The translations under genes and the position numbers were made by a program. DNA of 12,688 bases, from the NCBI GenBank assembly GCA_002396885.1, contig DGXY01000051.1:1-12688 (forward strand). The letters run 5' to 3'. Position 1 is the first letter of the stretch. Every line of letters begins with the position of its first letter. Below are positions 1 through 5,760 of the stretch, in pieces. The DNA comes from Akkermansiaceae bacterium UBA5020 (lineage in GTDB: Bacteria > Verrucomicrobiota > Verrucomicrobiia > Verrucomicrobiales > DEV007). The notes under the pieces were generated by a model. The model ran no database searches. It was not told the DNA's origin and worked only from the letters and a program-made list of their open reading frames with translations.

Positions 1-830
1 TCAAGTTCTTCGCCTCGCAGGTTCGAGGCGATGATCTTGCCCCCCTTGCCTATGAGGAAGGTGGCGGGGATGCCGCTGATTCCGAACTGCTGGGCGAGTT
101 CATTCTCCCAGCCTTTGCCGTCGAAATACTGAGACCAGGTCATTTTGTTGTCGACGACGAATTTCTCGAGGGCGGCTTTGTCCTCGTCGAGAGAGACGCC
201 GATGACCTCGAAACCCTTCGCCTTGTATTTGTCGTAGGCGGCGATGACGTTGGGCATCTCGGCGACGCAAGGGCCGCACCAGGTCGCCCAGAAGTCAACG
301 AGGACGACCTTGTCGGTCATCTTCGCAAGATTGACCTCCTTACCGGCGAGGTCGGTGAAGGCGATCTCCATTTCATCGCCGACGCCGGGGAGAAAGAGCT
401 CGGCCCCGATTTGGTCCACGACTTGTAAGATCTGGTCAGCGGCCGGATGAGAGGCGAAGTCTGCTTTGAATTTCGTGATGAAGGCCTTCGCCTTGTCGCG
501 CTGCTTCGAGACGATGCTCGATTCGACCATGGGCTGGAGGATTTCGCCGATGATGAGGTCGAGATCCGCCTCGGTGCCCTTTTCCCGGGCTTCGTATCGC
601 TGCGTCAAAAGATCCGGCACGGGAGCAAAATCGCCCATGCCGAGGTGCGCGGTGACGATCATGGAAAGAGCCCGGTCCTTGTCCGCGGCAGTCGGATTCT
701 TTTCGAGGTAGGCTTTGAGCGCGGTGATCTTCTGCTGATCAAAACCGGTCGCGATCTCGAGCGAGGTTTCGGCGAGGGCCGAGCCGGAAAGGGTGGCAAG
801 GAGGGAGAGGGAGAGCAGGGTGCGTTTCAT
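1..830 (-). CDS. TlpA-like exported thioredoxin-fold protein (3' end beyond window)
   Basis: The frame is open for 276 codons from the ATG at 828-830 to the left edge, so the C-terminus is missing. Residues 1-20 form a Sec signal peptide (Lys-Arg, then a Leu/Ser/Ala core, ending A-L-A before E-T). Residues 21 to about 140 are charged, probably helical, and match no family I know. From about residue 145 there is a redoxin/TlpA domain with the active site W184-C-G-P-C188 in the context DFWATWCGPC and the cis-proline loop GIPAT (Pro255). Family knowledge: such proteins are periplasmic or membrane-tethered thiol-disulfide reductases, often serving cytochrome c maturation or general disulfide exchange; the substrate here is unknown. 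The lipoprotein gene lies 73 nt upstream on the same strand, so co-transcription is likely. No clear Shine-Dalgarno precedes the start. The domain call is firm, the physiological role is not. Confidence 0.9.
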   Translation of the reverse strand, partial: MKRTLLSLSLLATLSGSALAETSLEIATGFDQQKITALKAYLEKNPTAADKDRALSMIVTAHLGMGDFAPVPDLLTQRYEAREKGTEADLDLIIGEILQPMVESSIVSKQRDKAKAFITKFKADFASHPAADQILQVVDQIGAELFLPGVGDEMEIAFTDLAGKEVNLAKMTDKVVLVDFWATWCGPCVAEMPNVIAAYDKYKAKGFEVIGVSLDEDKAALEKFVVDNKMTWSQYFDGKGWENELAQQFGISGIPATFLIGKGGKIIASNLRGEEL

Positions 831-903
831 ACGGATGGGTGGTGGGATGGAAAATGCGTTGGCTTCTTGGACGATTCCAAAGCAAAAGCTTGCAGTTTTT
901 TCT

Positions 904-1479
904 TCAGAACGAGTTGCCCTCGGCCTCGCTGTAGACCGGAGGCGTCACCGGTGCTGGGGCGGTAGCGCTCTGGCCCGGAAGAGGCGTCAGGGCCATTCCT
1001 GGCACAGCCTCTTCGATTGGAATGAACTCGTCGACAAGGGTGACGGTGGCAGGATGCGCCGCAGGCGAACTCCCGAGGGCGAGCAGGGCCTGGTGTGACG
1101 GGACCTCGAAACTCGTTGCGATGCCATTCACATACAAGAGGCAAGGACCGGGTTCGAGCCCTAGGATCTCGATCGGCACACCGGTCTCGAACGGTGGCGC
1201 GGCGCTGAGAGTCTGGAGCAGGTTCGCTCTCCGGGGCGTTTGTTCGAGCACTTCAATGATGAGGGAACGCTCGACCCTCGACTGCCTCGGTTCCACGAGC
1301 TGCGCGGCGCTGGTGGAGAGGTGACCTTTGACAATGGCGTAGGCCACCGGACGACCCTCGACGCACCTTAGCTCGACTTCGATGCTTTCCACACTCGCCT
1401 GTTGGGGTAGGGGAGCGTAGGAACTCACCTGACAAGAAATCATCAGGATCGGCGAAAGGAGCAGGAAGAGTCGGTGCAT
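904..1479 (-). CDS. Probable lipoprotein with a C-terminal beta-sandwich-like domain
   Basis: 191 residues. The N-terminus is a short hydrophobic signal ending in L-M-I-S-C (Cys16), a near-canonical lipobox, so export and lipid attachment at Cys16 are likely. Residues about 30-130 alternate strand-like segments and end with G-L-E-P-G-P-C-L-L-Y-V-N-G-I, followed by a Pro/Ala-rich C-terminal tail. From memory, the pattern (V-E-S-I-E-V, then a G-x-L segment, then a GLxPGxYxVxVNG-like ending) resembles a domain common in uncharacterised bacterial secreted proteins; I cannot name the family. It sits directly upstream of the TlpA-like gene on the same strand and probably starts that transcript. The gene begins at 1479, next to a divergent AT-rich gap shared with the toxin-antitoxin pair. 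Function unknown. Confidence 0.72.
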   Translation of the reverse strand: MHRLFLLLSPILMISCQVSSYAPLPQQASVESIEVELRCVEGRPVAYAIVKGHLSTSAAQLVEPRQSRVERSLIIEVLEQTPRRANLLQTLSAAPPFETGVPIEILGLEPGPCLLYVNGIATSFEVPSHQALLALGSSPAAHPATVTLVDEFIPIEEAVPGMALTPLPGQSATAPAPVTPPVYSEAEGNSF

Positions 1480-1522
1480 CGACGGGTGATGATTTATTAC
1501 CAGAATTTAAACATTAGGAAAG

Positions 1523-1544
1523 CTGAAATTTATGGAAATTTCAG
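1523..1544. promoter_or_regulatory. Perfect inverted repeat, operator candidate
   Basis: CTGAAATTT (1523-1531) and AAATTTCAG (1536-1544) form perfect 9-bp arms around a 4-nt spacer. The repeat lies in the divergent gap between the lipoprotein gene (start 1479) and brnT (start 1666). Neither strand shows a T-run after it, so it does not look like an intrinsic terminator. RHH antitoxins such as BrnA bind palindromes and repress their own operon, so an operator role is plausible. It may equally control the lipoprotein gene. Binding is inferred, not shown. Confidence 0.5.
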
Positions 1545-1557
1545 ATCAGGCTGCCAG

Positions 1558-1585
1558 ATTCACGGAATTGCGCGCTTTCGTGAAT
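1558..1585. repeat. Second inverted repeat upstream of brnT
   Basis: ATTCACG (1558-1564) pairs with CGTGAAT (1579-1585) across a 14-nt spacer. It lies 14 bp downstream of the 9-bp palindrome and about 80 bp before the brnT start. The arms are short, so chance is possible, but the position between the AT-rich promoter zone and the toxin gene suits a regulatory site or an mRNA leader hairpin. Confidence 0.3.
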
Positions 1586-1665
1586 TGATTTCCTGAGGCG
1601 AACCTCTAGCTTGCCTTGTCGAGACGCCGCCGGTTCGGCCCGATTCGCCAAGACCGCCCCCGCCC

Positions 1666-1944
1666 ATGGACTTCGACTGGATTGACTGCCATTTCGACCT
1701 CAAGAAAATCACCCCGAGGGAGGTGGAGGAGGTCTTTGAAGATCCTTTTTCCATCCGGCTTCTCCCGGAAAACGATGGCGTCGCCCCCGAGGCGCGCTAC
1801 TTCAATCTAGGAAAAACGATCAACAATCGCTTTCTCTTTTCGGTCTTCTGGACTGACGGAAAACGCTATCGTGTGATTCTCTGTCGTGAAATGAGCGAGG
1901 ATGAGATTACATTCTATGAGCGTAAAAATGCGCAGTGGCTTTGA
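1666..1944 (+). CDS. brnT: BrnT-like (DUF497) ribonuclease toxin
   Basis: 92 residues, the usual size for BrnT. It starts M-D-F-D-W-I, comparable to the M-x-F-E-W-D opening of the family, continues through P-R-E-V-E-E-V-F-E-D-P, then R-Y-F-N-L-G-K-T, the strand pair FLFSVFWTDGKRYRVILCRE, and a C-terminal F-Y-E-R. BrnT proteins adopt a RelE-like fold and act as ribosome-independent or general ribonucleases that halt growth (established for Brucella BrnT). The usual helix segment W-D-x-x-K-x-x-x-N-x-x-K-H-G is shortened here to H-F-D-L-K-K-I, a possible divergence at the N-terminal catalytic region. The antitoxin gene follows 36 nt later, giving the toxin-first order typical of brnTA. No Shine-Dalgarno is visible; the ATG is chosen by the family start. 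Confidence 0.82.
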   Translation: MDFDWIDCHFDLKKITPREVEEVFEDPFSIRLLPENDGVAPEARYFNLGKTINNRFLFSVFWTDGKRYRVILCREMSEDEITFYERKNAQWL

Positions 1945-1980
1945 ACTCTCTTTCCCCCTCGATTTAACCCTCTTTGCCCC

Positions 1981-2295
1981 GTGAACATCGTCGAACGCTG
2001 GAACCAGATCCCTGATTTTGAGGATGAGAAGGATGAGGCCGTCTTTTGGTCGACCCATGCGCTCGATCCTCGCCTGATGAATGCATCGATCCAGCGGCAA
2101 ACGGTGCGCGAGTCGACGACGATTACGCTTCGGTTCGATCCCCAGATGCTGAGCCGGATCAAGCGCCTCGCTCGACATCGTTATTTGAATTATCAGAGCA
2201 TGATCAAGCAGTGGCTCGCCGAGCGGCTCGAGGAGGAGGTCGCCAAGCAGGTCGATCGATCGCCCGAACGGAGCGTCGACCGGAACCAGGATTGA
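1981..2295 (+). CDS. brnA: CopG/BrnA-type ribbon-helix-helix antitoxin
   Basis: 104 residues from a GTG start at 1981; no in-frame ATG fits the domain start. Residues about 9-27 carry I-P-D-F-E-D-E-K-D-E-A-V-F-W-S-T-H, the signature of the CopG antitoxin family that partners DUF497 toxins. Residues about 46-85 hold the ribbon-helix-helix: T-I-T-L-R-F-D strand, then Q-M-L-S-R-I-K-R-L-A helix, then Y-L-N-Y-Q-S-M-I-K-Q-W-L-A-E-R-L-E-E-E helix. The acidic N-terminal segment normally wraps the toxin; the RHH dimer binds operator DNA and represses the operon. The last ~15 residues are a charged tail. The gene follows brnT by 36 nt and precedes ligA by 19 nt on the same strand. Confidence 0.85.
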   Translation: MNIVERWNQIPDFEDEKDEAVFWSTHALDPRLMNASIQRQTVRESTTITLRFDPQMLSRIKRLARHRYLNYQSMIKQWLAERLEEEVAKQVDRSPERSVDRNQD

Positions 2296-2314
2296 GCTTT
2301 ATCCGTGACGTCGC

Positions 2315-4540
2315 ATGAGTCCCGACGACCCTCAGGCCGAGATCGCCCGTCTCATTGCCGAGATCGAGCATCACAACCGGCTCTATTACGATCAGGCCGA
2401 GCCAGAGGTCTCCGACGCCGAATACGACGCACTCTACCGGCGCCTCGAGACCCTCGAGGCGGATTTCCCTCTCTTTGCCGATCCGAACAGCCCCACCCGT
2501 CGCGTGGGTGGGCGTCCCAGCGAGGGCTTCGAGCAGATCCGGCATCCGATGCCCATGCTGAGCATCGATGATTTGTTTGAGATTCCGGCCGAGGAACTCG
2601 ACAAGATCGAGGCCAAAGCGGGCGCGCGGCCACCCAAAGAGCAGGAGCTGGTCGATTTCTACCGGCGTCTCCAGAAGGGGCTCGGCGTCGAGCGCATCCC
2701 CGTGACGATCGAGCCAAAGATCGACGGCGTCGCCGTATCCCTCCTCTACCGGGGTGGAAGGCTCGACTACGCGGCGACGCGCGGCGACGGCACGACCGGG
2801 GACGTCATCACCGCGAACGTGCGGACGATCAAGTCCATCCCGATGACACTGCCCGAAGCGGCCGGGGCTCCGGCGATCTTGGAGGTGCGTGGCGAGATCT
2901 TCATGCCGGGCAAAGCCTTTGCGAAGATGAACGAGGAGCGCGATGAGGCTGGACTCCCGACCTTCGCCAATCCCCGCAACGCCACCGCCGGGACCCTGAA
3001 GCTGCTCGACCCACGCGAGGTGGCGGCGCGTCCGCTCGATTTCATCGCCCACGGGATCGGTGTCGTCGAGGGCGGGGAGATCGGCACGATCACCGACTTT
3101 CACGCCCTCCTCGATCGGGTCGGAATCAGGAAAAACGAGCCGCTCTGGACCGCCGAGACTCTCGAGGACGTGCTCGCAGCGGTGCGACGTCTTGACGAGG
3201 AGCGCCACGCGCTGCCCTACGGCACGGATGGAGCGGTCATCAAGGTGATCGACCGCGATGCCCAGCAACAGCTCGGCTTCACGAGCCGGGCTCCGCGTTG
3301 GGCCGCCGCCTACAAATACCCGCCCGAGCAAAAAGAGACTGACCTGCTCGCCATTACCGTGCAGGTGGGACGGACTGGAAAACTGACGCCGGTTGCGGAA
3401 TTGGCCCCGGTTCTCGTCTCGGGCACGACGGTGCGACGGGCGACGCTGCATAACGAATCCTTTATCCAGGAACGGGGCATCGGCATTGGCGACACGGTCT
3501 TGATTCAAAAGGCTGGCGAGATCATTCCCGAGGTCATCAAGGTGGTCGTCAAACGCGGCGATGGGATACCCTTTCTGATGCAGGCGCATCTCGGCGGCGT
3601 CTGCCCGGTGTGTTCAGGACCGATCGAAAGGCGCGAGACAGAGTCGGGATCGAAGGTGGAAAAACGCGTCGTCGTGACCCATTTCTGCGTGAATTTCGAA
3701 TGTCCCGCCCAAGTCGCGAGCCGGATGCGCCAGTTCGTGAGCCGCAAGGCCCTCGATATCGAGGGAATCGGCACTACCGTGGCGGAGAAGCTCGTGGAGC
3801 GGGGCTTGATCCAATCACCTCTCGAACTTTTCGAAATCCCCGAAACGATCCTCGCGACCCTGAACCTCGGCACCGAGGAGAGCCCGCGGATTTTCGGGGA
3901 AAAGAACGCCGCAAAGATCTTGCAGGCCCGTGAGCGGGCCGTGAAAGAGATGCCTTTGGCCCGCTGGCTTTTTGCGATGGGGATTTCGCAGGTCGGTGAA
4001 TCCTCGGCCCGGGAGCTGTCGCGGCTCCACCGGAGCTTTGGAGAACTCTCCCGTTCGCCGATTCTGGCGGAACTCCGCACCCTCAAGACTGGGGAGAGCA
4101 AGGAGAAGAACCCGTTTCTCGCTCCCTATGAGATTGCCTCCGAGGTTGGGCCCATTGTCGCGGCGAGTGTTCTCGATTTCTTCCAATCCGCGGCCGGGGC
4201 GGCCGTGTTGGGGCGTCTGGCGGAACTCGGGATCGATCCGCAGAGCGACAATTTCGGTCCGAAACCGTCTGAAGACCTCGGAGGAGCCGACAAGCCGCTC
4301 GTCGGAAAAACCTTCGTCATCACCGGGACGCTCTCGGCTCCGCGGGACGACATCGCTGCACGGATTCTTTCAGCCGGGGGCAAGGTCTCGGGGTCGGTCA
4401 GCAAGAACACGCATTACCTCCTCGCCGGAGAGGGTGGCGGGTCGAAGCTCGACAAGGCCCTGACCCTGGGCGTCGCCGTCATTGGTGAAGCGGAGCTCGA
4501 AGGCCTCCTCGCGGGCGGATCAGCGGCGGAAGAGGCGTGA
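2315..4540 (+). CDS. ligA: NAD-dependent DNA ligase LigA
   Basis: 741 residues, longer than the usual ~670. The protein seals nicks using NAD+, in replication and repair, and is normally essential. Domains in order: Ia (1-~90) with Y24-Y25 and the Y-D motif of NMN binding (YYDQAEPEVSDAEYDAL); adenylation domain with catalytic lysine K135 in EPKIDG, then ATRGDGTTGDV, EVRGEIFM and DGAVIK; OB fold with QVGRTGKLTPVAEL; zinc finger C430-x2-C433 ... C458-x4-C463; helix-hairpin-helix repeats about 475-640; BRCT about 659-735 (VGKTFVITGTLS). Zinc Cys2 to Cys3 spacing is 25 residues against about 15 in E. coli, and there are extra residues near 100-125 and 588-602. All core motifs are intact. The gene lies 19 nt after brnA, so read-through is likely. 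Its 3' end overlaps the small minus-strand ORF by 21 nt. Confidence 0.97.
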   Translation: MSPDDPQAEIARLIAEIEHHNRLYYDQAEPEVSDAEYDALYRRLETLEADFPLFADPNSPTRRVGGRPSEGFEQIRHPMPMLSIDDLFEIPAEELDKIEAKAGARPPKEQELVDFYRRLQKGLGVERIPVTIEPKIDGVAVSLLYRGGRLDYAATRGDGTTGDVITANVRTIKSIPMTLPEAAGAPAILEVRGEIFMPGKAFAKMNEERDEAGLPTFANPRNATAGTLKLLDPREVAARPLDFIAHGIGVVEGGEIGTITDFHALLDRVGIRKNEPLWTAETLEDVLAAVRRLDEERHALPYGTDGAVIKVIDRDAQQQLGFTSRAPRWAAAYKYPPEQKETDLLAITVQVGRTGKLTPVAELAPVLVSGTTVRRATLHNESFIQERGIGIGDTVLIQKAGEIIPEVIKVVVKRGDGIPFLMQAHLGGVCPVCSGPIERRETESGSKVEKRVVVTHFCVNFECPAQVASRMRQFVSRKALDIEGIGTTVAEKLVERGLIQSPLELFEIPETILATLNLGTEESPRIFGEKNAAKILQARERAVKEMPLARWLFAMGISQVGESSARELSRLHRSFGELSRSPILAELRTLKTGESKEKNPFLAPYEIASEVGPIVAASVLDFFQSAAGAAVLGRLAELGIDPQSDNFGPKPSEDLGGADKPLVGKTFVITGTLSAPRDDIAARILSAGGKVSGSVSKNTHYLLAGEGGGSKLDKALTLGVAVIGEAELEGLLAGGSAAEEA

Positions 4541-4711
4541 GATCCACGAGCGTTTCCCCACCTTCGAGCGGCACTCGCGTTGCTGGTTGAGAAGAAAGAG
4601 GGTGTGGTCGTCGGTGAGGGTCGCGGTTGAATGATGCCCGCGGCGGGGTCCCTCGGGAGTGGAGGGGAGAAACTTTTTCTCCCTGATGGCGGTGCTGCGT
4701 TCCGAAAACAT
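4520..4711 (-). CDS. Small basic hypothetical protein downstream of tatD
   Basis: 63 residues from the ATG at 4709-4711; an upstream ATG at 4762 would give 80 residues and overlap the tatD end. The product is basic and hydrophilic, with T-D-D-H-T-L-F-L-L-N-Q-Q-R-E-C-R in the middle and an Arg-rich end (S-R-L-F-R-R). I recognise no family, signal peptide or membrane segment. Support for coding: third codon positions are strongly G/C (about 49 of 63), like the neighbouring genes, and it fills an otherwise empty gap 35 nt after tatD on the same strand. Its last 21 nt overlap the ligA 3' end in the opposite orientation. It may be a non-coding shadow; confidence is moderate. Confidence 0.45.
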   Translation of the reverse strand: MFSERSTAIREKKFLPSTPEGPRRGHHSTATLTDDHTLFLLNQQRECRSKVGKRSWISRLFRR

Positions 4712-4746
4712 GGCGGTTCGGTAGGAAGGGGTTGGACTTCCGTGGC

Positions 4747-5619
4747 TTAAACAATCACGCATTCACCGCTTTCGCAACCCCCTTCCCACGCCGCACCCGC
4801 GCCAAGGAGGGGGCCTGAAAGGCCGAAGAAGGATTCGGCGTTGTGTGAGGTGGTGATGGTCATTTCTTCCGTGGTCACCCCATGAACCTCGGCAAGGCGC
4901 TGGCAGGTGTGGCGGATCATGGCCGGCTCGCAGGGTTTTCCGCGGAAAGGGACCGGGGCGAGGTAGGGGGCGTCGGTTTCAATCATGATCCGGTCGAGGG
5001 GTACGACCGCCGCCGTGGCTCTGACGTCGTCGGCCTTGGGATAGGTGATCACCCCGGTGAAGGAAAGGAAATGGCCGGCCTCGAGGGCCTGCTCCGCCTC
5101 GGCCGGGGTGCCCGTGAAACAATGGAGGACGGCCCTCACTGCCGGGAAGCGGGCGAGGACCGCCAAGACCGCCGGGGTGCTCTCGCGCGAGTGGATCACG
5201 GCTGGCAGCCTGAGATTCTCAGCCAATTGCAGCATCTCTTCAAAGATCGACTCCTGGAGCAGACGCCAGGCGGTCGTCTCGCTGCCGTCTTCCGGGGGAT
5301 GGTAATAATCGAGCCCGATCTCGCCGATCGCGACGATTTCGGGGCGGTTCGCGAGATTCCGGAGGCGCTCCCGCCAGTCCGCGGGGCCTGGTTCGTGGAC
5401 GTAGCAGGGGTGAATCCCCGCTGTGGCAAAGACCCCGGGATGGGTGGCGGCGAGCCCTAGATTGGCTTCAACGTCGTCGAGATCGCAGGAAATCGAGACG
5501 ATCCGCCCGACGCCAGCTTCGCGGGAACGGGCGAGCACTCCCGGCACTTCCCCGGCAAACCGGGCCGAGGCGAGGTGGGCATGGGTGTCGGTCAAAAAAA
5601 CTTCAGATTTTCCTTTCAT
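4747..5619 (-). CDS. tatD: TatD-family metal-dependent hydrolase (DNase)
   Basis: 290 residues from the ATG at 5617-5619, preferred over the ATG at 5641-5643 because GGGGGA lies 10 nt upstream and the family starts near F-L-T-D-T-H-A-H. TatD proteins are TIM-barrel two-metal hydrolases with 3'-5' exonuclease activity, cytoplasmic, linked to repair and DNA turnover. All metal ligands are present: H13 and H15 (THAHL), E100 (GEIGLDYY), H143 (VIHSRES), H166 (LHCFTG), D216 (IETDAPYL). After F-F-G-L at 264-267 there is an extra tail of about 23 residues, Gly/Ala-rich with two cysteines (G-C-E-S-G-E-C-V-I-V), which most TatD proteins lack. It is convergent with ligA and divergent from the TpsB-like gene. 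The physiological substrate is not settled for the family. Confidence 0.94.
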   Translation of the reverse strand: MKGKSEVFLTDTHAHLASARFAGEVPGVLARSREAGVGRIVSISCDLDDVEANLGLAATHPGVFATAGIHPCYVHEPGPADWRERLRNLANRPEIVAIGEIGLDYYHPPEDGSETTAWRLLQESIFEEMLQLAENLRLPAVIHSRESTPAVLAVLARFPAVRAVLHCFTGTPAEAEQALEAGHFLSFTGVITYPKADDVRATAAVVPLDRIMIETDAPYLAPVPFRGKPCEPAMIRHTCQRLAEVHGVTTEEMTITTSHNAESFFGLSGPLLGAGAAWEGGCESGECVIV

Positions 5620-5643
5620 CGCGTCGCAGTCCCCCTGTAGCAT

Positions 5644-5760
5644 CCGCTCGAGTGCCAGACACCCGAAAAAAATCTGAAAAAAGCGTTTTCAACCCTTTTA
5701 ACGTGTGTTAAGCGATTGATTTGTGGAGCGGTGTCAATGGGCCGCGACTGTTTGAATCTG
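5644..5760. promoter_or_regulatory. AT-rich divergent promoter region, tatD / tpsB-like
   Basis: This stretch between the two divergent genes turns abruptly AT-rich from about 5665 to 5725 in a GC-rich window, with A-runs at 5666-5673 and 5677-5681. It contains a small perfect inverted repeat TTAAC-gtgt-GTTAA (5698-5711). No convincing -35/-10 pair could be fixed. It is the likely promoter for the downstream outer-membrane gene and possibly for tatD. Confidence 0.4.

Noticed and set aside
447..965. 172-codon plus-strand frame opposite the TlpA-like gene
   Set aside because: It is antisense to a convincing thioredoxin-family gene with signal peptide and WCGPC, and crosses into the next gene.
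2204..3589. 461-codon open frame on the minus strand opposite brnA and ligA
   Set aside because: It lies opposite a complete LigA with all motifs intact; its product is Arg/Asp-rich low-information sequence with no domain, as expected from antisense of GC-rich coding DNA.
5619..5643. Upstream ATG for tatD at 5641-5643
   Set aside because: The ATG at 5619 has a purine-rich GGGGGA 10 nt upstream and lies close to the family's conserved start, so the extra 8 residues are unlikely.
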